37,325 bases of DNA from Chlorobium sp. (GTDB taxonomy: Bacteria; Bacteroidota; Chlorobiia; Chlorobiales; Chlorobiaceae), in the NCBI GenBank assembly GCA_005843805.1, contig SZXY01000073.1, forward strand, positions 1 through 37,325, given 5' to 3'. The position numbers and the translations under genes are program-made. Below are positions 25,931 to 34,881 of the stretch, one piece after another (positions within the stretch are counted from its first letter, which is position 1; the number at the start of each line of letters is the position of its first letter). Below the pieces are notes generated by a model. The model saw nothing but the letters and a program-made list of their open reading frames with translations. It was not told where the DNA came from and searched no databases.

Positions 25931-26527
25931 ATGGATAGGGATGCAGGCATTGCCGTTAAAAAAGCTGCAATGAGAGCAATGATGATCAGTTCGAGGCGAT
26001 CATTGCCCGAAATTTCACGGTGTGGGATGAGCCGGATGATCGCGGGTTATGTGGTGGGGATGCCGGAAATTGTCAATGCACGTCATATTCATCTCTATCT
26101 CTCCATCTCCGACAAGGCTGAAGTTTCGACGGCACCTCTGCTCGACGAGCTTGTGGCTATGGGTAAAATCCTTTCTGTTCCGGTTATTCGAAAGAGCGAT
26201 CTTTTGTCGGCTGTTTTTCGGCAAGGAGAACCGCTCAAAGCGGCACAATTTGGTCAGCCCGAACCTGAGGTGGTTGCTCTTGCTGATGAATCCCGTCTCG
26301 ATGTTGTGCTGTTACCCCTTCTGGCATTTGACCGCCGAGGGTATCGGATCGGCTATGGCAAAGGTTTTTATGATCGTTTTCTCTCAAGGCTTGCCCGAGA
26401 GGGGATTAACCCTTTCCGTATCGGACTGGCATTCTCTTCGCAGATGGTTGAAGAGGTTCCCGCTGACCCCTGGGATGAACCACTTGATGGAGTTGTTCAT
26501 GAACATGGAATCATTCGATTCACCTAA
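25931..26527 (+). CDS. 5-formyltetrahydrofolate cyclo-ligase
   Basis: A 198-residue enzyme converting 5-formyl-THF to 5,10-methenyl-THF with ATP. The family motif GYGKGFYDRFL is present, preceded by LLPLLAFDRRGYRI. The start is set at ATG 25931, since GGATGGAG lies at the right distance upstream and the protein then begins with the usual short basic helix (KKAAMRAMMISSRRSL); upstream ATG 25913 and a TTG at 25877 are less likely. It stands 18 bp before ppk on the same strand. Confidence 0.92.
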   Translation: MDRDAGIAVKKAAMRAMMISSRRSLPEISRCGMSRMIAGYVVGMPEIVNARHIHLYLSISDKAEVSTAPLLDELVAMGKILSVPVIRKSDLLSAVFRQGEPLKAAQFGQPEPEVVALADESRLDVVLLPLLAFDRRGYRIGYGKGFYDRFLSRLAREGINPFRIGLAFSSQMVEEVPADPWDEPLDGVVHEHGIIRFT

Positions 26528-26545
26528 ATATTTTTTATCTCTTTT

Positions 26546-28684
26546 ATGCTGACAGGGAATGAGAACAACGGAATGAAGCATGCTTCGCTGGATTTTTTTG
26601 ATACGGCATATTATGTCAACAGGGAGCTGAGCTGGATCTATTTCAATCAGAGAGTTCTTGAGGAAGCGCTTAATCCTGCAGTTCACCCGCTGCTTGAACG
26701 GGTTAAATTCATTTCGATTTTCAGCTCGAACCTCGATGAATATTTCATGATTCGTGTTGCAGGAATCGAAGACCAGTTTGAAGCGGGTATTCAGGATCGA
26801 ACTATCGATGGTTTTACGCCTGCTGAACAGCTTGAAAAGATCCGTATGATGGTGTTGCAGCAGATCAAAGAAAGAAACAACTGTTTTTATAACGATCTTT
26901 TGCCAGCCATGCAACGCGAGGGTATTGAGTTTATTCGCTTTGCTGCCCTTTCAGGGGTGCAACAGGAGGCGCTGAGAGGTTATTTTCGCCAGGAAATCTA
27001 TCCGGTGCTGACCCCGCTGGCTTTCGATACCAGTCACCCGTTTCCGTTTATGTCCAATCTTTCTCTGAACCTTGCCATCGAGCTGGAAGATGAGGAGAGC
27101 AAGGCGCAGAAGTTTGCCCGCGTGAAGGTTCCGAGCATTCTTCCCCGGCTTCTCAGGCTCAATGATATCGAGGGATTTGACGATGAGGAGGGTGTTATCC
27201 GCTTTATCTGGCTTGAAGATCTTGTCGAAAACAATCTGGAGCAGTTGTTTCCGAAAATGAGGATTATAAAATCGCATCTGTTTCGCTTGATTCGGGATGC
27301 AGATATTGAAATCGAGGAGGACGAAGCGGGTGATCTGCTCAAGACCATCGAGCAGGGAATCCGTTCACGGCGGTACGGAAAGGTTGTTCGTCTCGACATC
27401 AATCCCTCAATGCCTCTTTCGTTGAGAAAACTGCTCATGAAAAATCTCGAAGTCTCCCAGAGAGCCGTTTATGAAATAGATGGAGCACTTGGGCTTGGAT
27501 CTCTTATCGAACTGTTGAAGATAGAGCGGCCTGAACTGAAAGATGAGCCCTTTGTGCCCAACAACATAATCGAGGAGCAGTTCGGGAGTGATATTTTCAG
27601 TGCCATCAGGGCCAGAGATCAGTTGCTCTACCATCCTTACGACTCGTTTCAGCCTGTTGTCGATTTTATCAATCAGGCGGCTACCGACCCGGATGTGCTT
27701 TCAATAAAGCAGACTCTTTACAGGGTGGGAAGCAATTCGCCGATTGTCCAGGCATTGATGAAAGCGGCTGAAGAGGGCAAGCAGGTTGCCGTGCTTGTGG
27801 AGCTCAAGGCAAGATTTGACGAAGAAAACAACATTGTCTGGGCGCGCGCACTTGAAGATGTTGGTGCGCATGTCGTCTATGGTCTTCCCGGGTTGAAAAC
27901 CCACGCAAAGCTTACCTTGATCGTTCGCCGGGAACATGAGAAGCTGAAAAGGTATCTGCATCTTGGTACAGGCAACTATAATATGGTAACCGGAAAGATC
28001 TATACCGACTACAGTCTTTTTACTGTAAACGGGGCGCTTGCCAATGAAGTGGCAGAACTTTTCAATGCTTTGACCGGGTATTCGAAACATACCGGGTATA
28101 AAAAACTGCTTGTTTCACCGATCAATACCAGAAAAAGGATCATTGAGATGATTGAACGGGAGGTCGAGTGGCGCCGGAAGGGAAAAAAGGGAAGAGTGAT
28201 CATGAAAATGAACGCTCTCGTTGATGCTCCAACCATTCGTGCCCTTTATAGCGCTTCCTGTGAAGGTGTCGAAATCGACCTTGTCGTCCGGGGAATTTGC
28301 TGTCTGAAACCTGGTATTCCGGGAATCAGTGAGCATATAAGGGTTGTCAGTGTCATAGGGCGTTTTCTGGAACACAGCCGGGCATACTATTTTTTAAATG
28401 GTGGAAAGGAGGAGCTTTTTCTCGGAAGTGCCGATATCATGCCCAGAAACCTCGATGATCGGGTTGAAACGTTGTTTCCGATTTTTGAGAACTCTTTCAT
28501 CCGTCTTGTCAAGTCTGATCTTGAACTGCTCCTGAGCGATAATACAAAAGCATGGCAGATGAATTCCGATGGCACATATTCGAAGATTCACAATGATGCA
28601 CCTGCTGTCAACAGCCAGTCGCTCTTTTTAACAAGATATACCCAGAAAAAAAATCTCTGTAAATTTAAAGTCCACAACTTATGA
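26546..28684 (+). CDS. ppk: Polyphosphate kinase 1
   Basis: A 712-residue PPK1, which polymerises ATP gamma-phosphate into polyphosphate, usually at the membrane. It has the N-terminal domain ([20 protein letters not shown]), head domain ([13 protein letters not shown]), and two phospholipase D-like C-terminal domains. The autophosphorylated histidine is His453 ([10 protein letters not shown]), and the second-domain motif [16 protein letters not shown] is present. A start 9 codons later (ATG 26573) is possible. Its stop overlaps the rpiB start (ATGA). The CHAD-ParA operon about 6.5 kb upstream may act on its product. Confidence 0.96.
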   Translation: MLTGNENNGMKHASLDFFDTAYYVNRELSWIYFNQRVLEEALNPAVHPLLERVKFISIFSSNLDEYFMIRVAGIEDQFEAGIQDRTIDGFTPAEQLEKIRMMVLQQIKERNNCFYNDLLPAMQREGIEFIRFAALSGVQQEALRGYFRQEIYPVLTPLAFDTSHPFPFMSNLSLNLAIELEDEESKAQKFARVKVPSILPRLLRLNDIEGFDDEEGVIRFIWLEDLVENNLEQLFPKMRIIKSHLFRLIRDADIEIEEDEAGDLLKTIEQGIRSRRYGKVVRLDINPSMPLSLRKLLMKNLEVSQRAVYEIDGALGLGSLIELLKIERPELKDEPFVPNNIIEEQFGSDIFSAIRARDQLLYHPYDSFQPVVDFINQAATDPDVLSIKQTLYRVGSNSPIVQALMKAAEEGKQVAVLVELKARFDEENNIVWARALEDVGAHVVYGLPGLKTHAKLTLIVRREHEKLKRYLHLGTGNYNMVTGKIYTDYSLFTVNGALANEVAELFNALTGYSKHTGYKKLLVSPINTRKRIIEMIEREVEWRRKGKKGRVIMKMNALVDAPTIRALYSASCEGVEIDLVVRGICCLKPGIPGISEHIRVVSVIGRFLEHSRAYYFLNGGKEELFLGSADIMPRNLDDRVETLFPIFENSFIRLVKSDLELLLSDNTKAWQMNSDGTYSKIHNDAPAVNSQSLFLTRYTQKKNLCKFKVHNL

Positions 28685-29115
28685 AAATTGCAGTTGGAAG
28701 CGATCATGCCGGATTTGAATTCAAGAAAACGGTTCTCTCCTGGCTTGAAGAGAATGGTTATGAGTTCAACGATATGGGGCCGCATAATGAAGAGTCGGTA
28801 GATTATCCTGATTATGCCCGCAAAGTTGCCGAGGCAGTTGCCGATGGAAGTTACGATCAGGGTATACTGCTGTGTGGCACAGGGATTGGTGTTTCAATTT
28901 CCGCAAACAAAATCAGGGGTATTCGTGCAGCCCTGGCCTGTAACCCTGAATTTGCAACTCTTGCCCGGCAGCATAATAATGCCAATATTATCTGTTTTTC
29001 AGCTCGCTTTACTGACAAGGCCACCATTGAGCAAAGTCTTCAAAACTGGTTTTCCACTGAGTTTGAAGGTGGCAGACATGAACGGAGAGTGAATAAAATC
29101 GAACCATGCTGTTAA
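28681..29115 (+). CDS. rpiB: Ribose-5-phosphate isomerase B
   Basis: A 144-residue RpiB/LacAB isomerase interconverting ribose-5-phosphate and ribulose-5-phosphate. [10 protein letters not shown] (Asp8, His9) and the catalytic Cys65 in LLCGTGIG are present, with the anion-hole region and ARQHNNANI (His98). It overlaps ppk by 4 bp and the next gene by 10 bp, so the three are translationally coupled. It supplies pentose-phosphate flux for the Calvin-independent sugar metabolism of the cell. Confidence 0.96.
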   Translation: MKIAVGSDHAGFEFKKTVLSWLEENGYEFNDMGPHNEESVDYPDYARKVAEAVADGSYDQGILLCGTGIGVSISANKIRGIRAALACNPEFATLARQHNNANIICFSARFTDKATIEQSLQNWFSTEFEGGRHERRVNKIEPCC

Positions 29116-29795
29116 CTGAATTTATAAAGAGTGCTCTTGACCAAACCTGTCCGTTTTTTGCGGATGATATGACCGTTGTGGAGGTTATTGACCTCATGCA
29201 GAAGGGGCGCCTTGAGTGTGCCCCTGTGCTCCAAGAGGGGAAAATCACTGCCATGGTGACACTTCGGGATCTTTTGCTGCTCCGGCCCTCCTCTTCCATG
29301 AATGAGCTTTGCCTGCGGGATCTGGAGCTGGAAAAAACGGGAACTGCCGGACTTCACGAGCATTTGTTTGAAGTTTGTTCGAGGATGCGATCCTTTCCCG
29401 CAGCAATTGTTCCTGTTCTGGAAGAGGATGGGCGGTATGCCGGAATTATTGAAAAGGCGAAACTTCTTGAAAAGATAGGAGAAGTGTTCCATCTTGGAGA
29501 AGAGGGCAGTACAATTGAACTCGATGTGCCCTCTTTTGGGCTCAAGCTTTCCGAGATTATTGCAACGCTTGAAAAAAACGATGCGACTGTGCTGAGTTTC
29601 GGATTGTATCATGAGCCATCAAAACCTGAAGGCATGGTGGTAACCTTCAGGGTTCAGACACATGATCTTTTCCGGTTGGTAAAAAACATAGAAAATTACG
29701 GCTATTCGGTCCGCTACTCTTCACCCTTCTTCAGGGAAGGAGATGAAGAACTCAGGGAGAAGGCTCTTGAGTTTATCCACTTCTTGGATATGTGA
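29106..29795 (+). CDS. CBS-domain pair protein with C-terminal ACT-like region
   Basis: A 229-residue cytoplasmic protein. Two CBS motifs (about 8-60 with TVVEVIDLMQKG and APVLQEGKITAMVTLRDLL; about 70-125 with AAIVPVLEEDGRYAGIIEKAKLL) form a Bateman module that would bind an adenosine ligand such as AMP or ATP. The rest (about 140-229) resembles an ACT-like ligand-sensing fold (FGLYHEPSKPEGMVVTFRV). Predicted energy or nucleotide sensor, co-expressed with ppk and rpiB; the partner is unknown. Its stop abuts the stop of the convergent S24 repressor gene. Confidence 0.87.
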   Translation: MLLTEFIKSALDQTCPFFADDMTVVEVIDLMQKGRLECAPVLQEGKITAMVTLRDLLLLRPSSSMNELCLRDLELEKTGTAGLHEHLFEVCSRMRSFPAAIVPVLEEDGRYAGIIEKAKLLEKIGEVFHLGEEGSTIELDVPSFGLKLSEIIATLEKNDATVLSFGLYHEPSKPEGMVVTFRVQTHDLFRLVKNIENYGYSVRYSSPFFREGDEELREKALEFIHFLDM

Positions 29796-30524
29796 TTATC
29801 TGTAGTGCCGCACTGCAGCGAGTACTGTTCCCTGAATGCGGAAATCCATCTCCGGGGTAATGGCAATGGGTCGGTATCGGTTGTTTTCCGGAGCAAGCGA
29901 TACTGTGCCTCCAGGGCTGATGCACAACCGTTTGATGGTTACCTCTCCGTTGATGCTCGCAATGACAACCTGGCCATCTTTTGCCGTTTCCCGTGCTTCA
30001 ACGAGCAGGATATCTTCCGGCATTATTCCAATGTCAACCATACTGTCGCCGGTTACCTTGAGTGCATAGATGTTTTTTTTGCCCTGTGTCCATGATGCAG
30101 GCATGTCGAGATACTCTTCAACCTCGCTGGTTGCCGTGTCTGGTATACCGGCAGGTACTGAGCTTCTGTAGAGAGGAACTCTTGCAAGGCTATTGTTTTT
30201 TTTCTTTTCTTGCCTGCCATTCATGACATGCTGCATATTCTTTTCGAGCATCCTGAGACGCTGCTCAATATCAGTTTCGGATTTTGATCTCTCATTGTCG
30301 CTTTTGAGCATCTCTCCACTACCCGAAAGCAACCATTCCGGATTGACCGGAAATTCCCGGCAGATGGAGATCAGAACGACAGCATTTGTGCCTCCCTTGT
30401 CGTGTTCGATTTCGGAGACACGGTTGCCGGAAATACCTGTTTTCGCTCCAAACTCCTCCTGACGAAGTTCAAAGTGATCACGAACAGCCTTTATACGTTC
30501 GCCGAGAGAAGAAACCGTTTCCAT
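29796..30524 (-). CDS. HTH-XRE/S24 self-cleaving repressor (LexA/CI-like)
   Basis: A 242-residue regulator. Residues about 5-60 form an XRE helix-turn-helix (ERIKAVRDHFELRQEEFGAKTGISGNRVSEIE). The C-terminal S24 domain has the Ala125-Gly126 scissile bond (SVPAGIP), Ser161 (TGDSMVDIGI) and Lys198 (GEVTIKRL) at the 37-residue spacing seen in LexA. It is predicted to repress target genes until RecA-stimulated self-cleavage. A Lys-rich linker (about 75-115) joins the domains. No prophage genes lie nearby, so it may be a chromosomal stress regulator. Confidence 0.92.
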   Translation of the reverse strand: METVSSLGERIKAVRDHFELRQEEFGAKTGISGNRVSEIEHDKGGTNAVVLISICREFPVNPEWLLSGSGEMLKSDNERSKSETDIEQRLRMLEKNMQHVMNGRQEKKKNNSLARVPLYRSSVPAGIPDTATSEVEEYLDMPASWTQGKKNIYALKVTGDSMVDIGIMPEDILLVEARETAKDGQVVIASINGEVTIKRLCISPGGTVSLAPENNRYRPIAITPEMDFRIQGTVLAAVRHYR

Positions 30525-30952
30525 TGTGTGCAGATGTCTGGTTCTTTTTTTTCTGTTATCGGAATATCGGTAATTTCCAAAGATTATTCACTATTAATCG
30601 AGCAAAAAAAAGAAATGCCTAATTTTCAAAAAAGTTGAAGCAAAGGCTTTCAGGCATGGGTTGATGCTATGCTCGGGTTTTTCATTTTACGCCGATATTT
30701 TGTACTTTAAAGTCGTTACCCGCAGAAGCAGGAACAAGCGCGCATTTGCAACCGCTTTTTCCTGCTTCAGTAATTCATAATAGCCCCGGCATTATACTCC
30801 CGTTTGATTTCAGGAGTTTTTTCCCTTTCTTTTTTATAGGGTTAACGAAAGATTGTTCTCATGAGCCTCTTTTTTACTATATCATTATTCGCTTTTCGCA
30901 TTCCGGACCGGTACTGTTCAGGTGATGATTTCAACCGTTAATTACTTTTTTT
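30525..30952. other. Divergent intergenic region between the S24 repressor and the M20 hydrolase
   Basis: About 430 bp. It holds a duplicated CCGATA sequence about 35 bp upstream of the repressor (minus-strand reading, near 30560-30580), a possible operator, and a long stem-loop at 30725-30768 listed separately. No open frame with a plausible start was found. Confidence 0.5.
30725..30768. other. Long imperfect stem-loop in the repressor-M20 intergenic region
   Basis: Outer arms GAAGCAGGAA (30725-30734) and TTCCTGCTTC (30759-30768) are perfectly complementary; after one mismatch the stem continues with AAGCG (30736-30740) and CGCTT (30753-30757), leaving a 12-nt loop. There is no U-tract on either side, so it is not a standard terminator. 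It might be a structured leader, a small RNA element or a repeat unit. Confidence 0.55.
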
Positions 30953-32164
30953 ATGAGCGCAGATGATTCGACCTCTCTTGGTGGGCAGATAAGGGAACGT
31001 GCGGCAGAGATTTTTCAGGAACTGGTTGCTGTTCGAAGGGATATTCATCAGCATCCAGAACTCTCCTTTGAAGAGGTAAGAACCACCAGGCTGATAAATG
31101 ACTATCTTGTGGCTCTCGGCATTACGCCTGAGCCGCCTTTGCTTGAAACCGGGGTTGTTGCCCTCATAAGGGGAGAACATGGTTCAGCCAATGGAAAGCT
31201 TGTGGCGTTAAGGGCTGATATCGATGCATTGCCAATGGCTGAAGAGAACAGCCATGGTTTCTGCTCCCTTGAGTCAGGAAAGATGCATGCCTGCGGTCAT
31301 GATATGCATACGGCAATGCTTCTTGGCGCGGCAAAAATTCTTTCCGGAATGAAAGAACGGTTGAGGGGGGATGTGCTTCTTGTTTTTCAGCCTGCCGAGG
31401 AAAAAGCACCCGGTGGTGCAAAACCTTTTCTTGATGCTGGTCTGTTCAGGCAGTTCAACCCTTCGGTCATTATTGGTCAGCATTGCTTCCCCAATGTTGA
31501 AACCGGTAAGGTTGCCTTGTGCCGAGGGAGCTTTATGGCGGCTGCCGATGAGTTATATTTTACCGTTACAGGAGAGGGTGGTCACGCTTCCGCTCCTCAC
31601 AAGGCGGCGGATCCTGTTCTTGCGGCAGCGCATATCATCACGGCGGCTCAGTATCTTGTCAGCAGGGTTGCTCCTCCGCATGAACCGGCTGTGGTGTCGA
31701 TAGCATCGATTCATGGTGGCAATGCCCCCAATGTTATTCCCAGACAGGTCACCATGTCCGGCACAATGAGAACCATGAATGAGGAGTTACGATCTCTCTT
31801 GCAGGAAAAACTGCGCCAGACTGTCACGCATGTGGCTGAAGGAGTTGGAGTCACGGCTGAAGTTGAAATCAGGAAAGGGTATCCTGTGCTGTTCAACGAT
31901 CCTGATGTTACCGCCAAAGCCGAGATTGTCTGCTCTGAGTATCTTGGACAAGCAAATGTACTTCAGAGTGAGCCCATCATGACGGCGGAGGATTTTGCCT
32001 GTTATCTTCAGGAGTGTCCCGGAACGTTCTGGCAAATAGGAACAGGAACGCCCAATTACGAAAAGGGCAACACCCTGCACTCTCCAACCTTCAATCCTGA
32101 AGAACGTGCTCTTGAGACGGGCAGTGGCCTGCTTGCCTATGCTGCTTGCCGGTTTCTGGAATAA
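30953..32164 (+). CDS. M20-family amidohydrolase (hippurate hydrolase / N-acyl-amino acid deacylase)
   Basis: A 403-residue M20D peptidase-like enzyme. The metal region MHACGHDMHTAMLLG (about 103-117) with its His/Asp/Cys ligands, the QPAEEKAPGG segment with the catalytic Glu, the lid domain (TVTGEGGHASAPHKAADP) and the C-terminal MTAEDFACYLQ are all present. Relatives release amino acids from N-acyl or indole-conjugated amino acids. The start is the first ATG. It is followed by the small winged-helix gene on the opposite strand. Confidence 0.94.
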   Translation: MSADDSTSLGGQIRERAAEIFQELVAVRRDIHQHPELSFEEVRTTRLINDYLVALGITPEPPLLETGVVALIRGEHGSANGKLVALRADIDALPMAEENSHGFCSLESGKMHACGHDMHTAMLLGAAKILSGMKERLRGDVLLVFQPAEEKAPGGAKPFLDAGLFRQFNPSVIIGQHCFPNVETGKVALCRGSFMAAADELYFTVTGEGGHASAPHKAADPVLAAAHIITAAQYLVSRVAPPHEPAVVSIASIHGGNAPNVIPRQVTMSGTMRTMNEELRSLLQEKLRQTVTHVAEGVGVTAEVEIRKGYPVLFNDPDVTAKAEIVCSEYLGQANVLQSEPIMTAEDFACYLQECPGTFWQIGTGTPNYEKGNTLHSPTFNPEERALETGSGLLAYAACRFLE

Positions 32165-32287
32165 ACAAGAGTGAAATTCCACACACTCCCGTACTCCAGA
32201 CTTTTTGGATTTTGCTGGCACAGATAAATGCCGGGTCTGTAGTGCGGGAGAGTAAGGTTTTTGTGGTGGAGGCTTGTGGACTGACGA

Positions 32288-32467
32288 TTATTTCTTTGCT
32301 TCCCAGTAACAGCGCTTTGGAGAGACTATCAGCTCTTCATCTTTCAGCGTTTTCATGGCCTTGTCTACTACTTTGCGATCCAGTCCACTGATTTCTGCAA
32401 TCTGACCTGCGTTCATTGGTGTGCCTTCCTTTTTCATCACTTCAAGAACGGTATCTTTCGCTTCCAT
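32288..32467 (-). CDS. Small winged-helix DNA-binding protein, 59 aa
   Basis: A complete 59-residue frame from ATG 32467 with a strong ribosome site GGGAGGAG directly upstream. The translation reads [18 protein letters not shown], then [16 protein letters not shown], a helix-turn-helix of the winged-helix type, and [17 protein letters not shown] as the recognition helix and start of the wing. It is only one minimal winged helix, without a ligand domain. It is divergent from the liv operon (232 bp between starts) and convergent with the M20 gene, so it is a candidate local regulator of the amino acid transporter. That target is inferred. Confidence 0.85.
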   Translation of the reverse strand: MEAKDTVLEVMKKEGTPMNAGQIAEISGLDRKVVDKAMKTLKDEELIVSPKRCYWEAKK

Positions 32468-32699
32468 TTCTCCTCCCTGGGTTAATGTTAGTTTTCCTGC
32501 TTTTTCGTAGCTTCAATGAAATATATATTACCTTTCAGGATTATTGAAGTTCTCTGTTCCATTGCTTTTTTTGGGGCTCTATTTTATACCAGCCGGGTCA
32601 TTCAGCGCTCAAACGGGTTAGATCGGACCCACTGATCAATACTTTTCAGCACAGCTCTCTACAATGTCATTAACTTAAACCAGGGGAGGAAAATCGTCA

Positions 32700-33845
32700 A
32701 TGAAAAGAAAGTTTCTTTCAATAGTCGCAGCCATAGTGATGGCGTTTCCATTGCTGGCTCAAGCTGCTCCGGTAAAGATAGGCTTTATCAACTCAATTAC
32801 CGGCAAAGAGGCTCAAATCGGTGAAAACCTGACCAATGGTGCCGCAATGGCGATTGAAGATCTCAAGGCAAAAGGGATCCAGGTGGAGCTTGTCAAGGAA
32901 GATGACGGAGGAGATCCGAAAAATGCACTTGCGGCCTATGAAAAGCTGGTCACCCGTGATGGCGTCATCGGTGTTGTCGGGCCCTACACTTCCGGCTGTG
33001 CCAATGTGGTTGCTTCAAGAGCTGATCAGTACAATGTTCCTCTTTTGGTTCCTGCTGCAGCCAAGGAAGAGATTACCATGAAAGGGTACAAGAATGTTTT
33101 TCGCCTGAACGCTCCGGCCAATGTCTATTCGATGGTGCTTATGGATGCCGTAAAGACTTTCAAGCCAAAAACCATTGCTTATGTCTATGCGGCAACTGAT
33201 TTCGGTGTTTCAACGGTTAAGACTGCGCAGGAGAATGCCCTGAAAATGGGTTTGAAGGAGGTTGCCAACGAAAAGTACCAGCAGGGACAGCCGGACTACC
33301 GGCCTTCTCTTTCCAAGGTAAAGGCCGCAAACCCTGACCTGGTTTTTCTTGTCTCTTATGATGCCGATGCAATCCTCCTGATGCGCCAGGCCAAGGAGAT
33401 CGGATTGACTCCAAAGGCGTTCCTTGGTGCAGGTGCAGGTTATACCACGGCTCAGTTTGCCCAGCAGACGGAAATTTCCAATCTGGTTGTTTCTGCAACG
33501 CAATGGACGGATGATGTCAACTGGACTGGTGCTGCTGACTTTGCCATTCGCTACAAGGCAAAATATGCAAAGGAGCCTTCCTATCATGCTGCATGTGCTT
33601 ATGAGGCGATGAGGATTATGGTTGAAACTGCCGTCAAGAGCGGAACTGCCGCCAAACTCCAGGTTGCTCTTAAAGCCGGAAGCTGGTCAGGCATCATGGG
33701 TCCGGTCAAATTTGCCAATTATGGTGGTTTTACCAACCAGAACAACCATCCAATGCTGGTACAGCAAATCCAGAACGGCAAGTATGAAACCGTTTATCCT
33801 GTACAGTTCAGCAAAAAGAAGCTGGTTTATCCTTTCAAAAGGTAA
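32700..33845 (+). CDS. livK: Periplasmic branched-chain amino acid-binding protein (LivK type)
   Basis: A 381-residue binding protein with a Sec signal peptide (about 1-22, LLAQA then APVKIGF). The type I periplasmic fold is shown by GKEAQIGENLTNGAAMAIEDL, EDDGGDPKNALAAYEKLV and IGVVGPYTSGC near the N-terminus. Such proteins bind leucine, isoleucine, valine or related amino acids and feed the LivHMGF transporter, whose genes follow. A ribosome site GGGGAGGAAAA lies before the ATG. The exact ligand could also be an amide or other amino acid. Confidence 0.92.
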   Translation: MKRKFLSIVAAIVMAFPLLAQAAPVKIGFINSITGKEAQIGENLTNGAAMAIEDLKAKGIQVELVKEDDGGDPKNALAAYEKLVTRDGVIGVVGPYTSGCANVVASRADQYNVPLLVPAAAKEEITMKGYKNVFRLNAPANVYSMVLMDAVKTFKPKTIAYVYAATDFGVSTVKTAQENALKMGLKEVANEKYQQGQPDYRPSLSKVKAANPDLVFLVSYDADAILLMRQAKEIGLTPKAFLGAGAGYTTAQFAQQTEISNLVVSATQWTDDVNWTGAADFAIRYKAKYAKEPSYHAACAYEAMRIMVETAVKSGTAAKLQVALKAGSWSGIMGPVKFANYGGFTNQNNHPMLVQQIQNGKYETVYPVQFSKKKLVYPFKR

Positions 33846-33885
33846 AAGCTTGCTCTGTTTTTTTACCCTTGACCTGTAAATCAAG

Positions 33886-33912
33886 GCGCTTCCGGAAAGG
33901 TTCCGGAAGCGC
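33886..33912 (+). terminator. Strong hairpin between livK and livH
   Basis: A perfect 12-bp stem (arms 33886-33897 and 33901-33912, core GCGCTTCCGGAA) with a 3-nt loop AGG sits between the binding-protein gene and the permease genes. The tail GTTATATT is only weakly U-rich, so it is probably a partial terminator or RNA-stabilising element that keeps livK mRNA in excess, as in other ABC operons. Confidence 0.7.
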
Positions 33913-34011
33913 GTTATATTCCCGGATTTTTGCCCTTATGCTGTAAAGTCGTTGCATACGCTTTCACTGCACCAAACCAGCCTGAAAGCTCATTTCACAG
34001 GGAGAATCATT

Positions 34012-34881
34012 ATGTTATTTCTTCAATCCTTGCTATCCGGAATTCTGACCGGAGGGGTATATGCTCTTGCCGGAATAGGTATGTCCCTTGTCTTTGGCGT
34101 CATGAATATCAGCAACTTCGCTCATGGAGATCTGATGATGCTTGGGATGTATCTGGCATATTTTGCTTTTACACTGCTTAAAATTGATCCATATCTGGCG
34201 CTGCTGCTGATCATGCCGATCACCTTTTTATTTGGCTTTATGCTCGAAAAGGTTTTTATCAACCGGGTGATCAATCATCCTCATCAGAATCAGATTCTTT
34301 TGACCATAGGTCTTGGACTGATCATGAGCAATACGGCGCTTCTTGCATTTACCAGTGATCCAAAAATACTGACAACCACCTACTCGAGCAGTGCGTTCAA
34401 CTCAGCCAGTGGCATTTCAGTTTCAGTTCCATTATTGCTCTCTTTTCTCATTACCTGCGCCATTACGGCAATTCTCTATCTCTTTCTCTCCCGAACCCGA
34501 ACAGGCATGGCTCTGAGGGCAACGAGCCAGAATCGTGAGGCGGCTCAGTTAATGGGAATCAACGTTGCAAAAATGAGCGCTATCGCTTTTGGTATTGGTA
34601 CCGCCCTGGCGGCCACTGCAGGTGCACTGATAGCTCCGACCTACTACATTCATCCGCTTGCGGGGCACAGTTTCCTCTTGAAAGCCTTTACGATTTGCGT
34701 GCTGGGCGGTCTTGGTTCGGTTGTCGGGGCGGGAGTCGGGGGTGTCATTATCGGCGTCGTTGAGTCAATGGCCTCTACCTACATTTCTTCCGACTGGAAG
34801 GATGTTGTGGTCTTTATGCTCTTTCTTGCGGTTTTGCTGTTTCGTCCGCAAGGTTTGTTCGGTAAAAAGGGAGGACAGTAA
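34012..34881 (+). CDS. livH: Branched-chain amino acid ABC permease (LivH type)
   Basis: A 289-residue inner-membrane permease with about eight transmembrane helices. Conserved LivH patterns: GGVYALAGIGMSLVFGVMNISNFAHGD at the N-terminus and TGMALRATSQNREAAQLMGI near the cytoplasmic EAA-like loop. The start ATG 34012 follows AGGGAGA; a longer frame to 33952 adds a non-family segment. Its stop TAA shares the first base of the livM start. Confidence 0.95.
   Translation: MLFLQSLLSGILTGGVYALAGIGMSLVFGVMNISNFAHGDLMMLGMYLAYFAFTLLKIDPYLALLLIMPITFLFGFMLEKVFINRVINHPHQNQILLTIGLGLIMSNTALLAFTSDPKILTTTYSSSAFNSASGISVSVPLLLSFLITCAITAILYLFLSRTRTGMALRATSQNREAAQLMGINVAKMSAIAFGIGTALAATAGALIAPTYYIHPLAGHSFLLKAFTICVLGGLGSVVGAGVGGVIIGVVESMASTYISSDWKDVVVFMLFLAVLLFRPQGLFGKKGGQ

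Noticed and set aside
30700-33960. Shared TAAAGTCGTT sequence near 30710 and 33945
   Set aside because: A 10-base match between two places is expected by chance many times in a 37-kb sequence.
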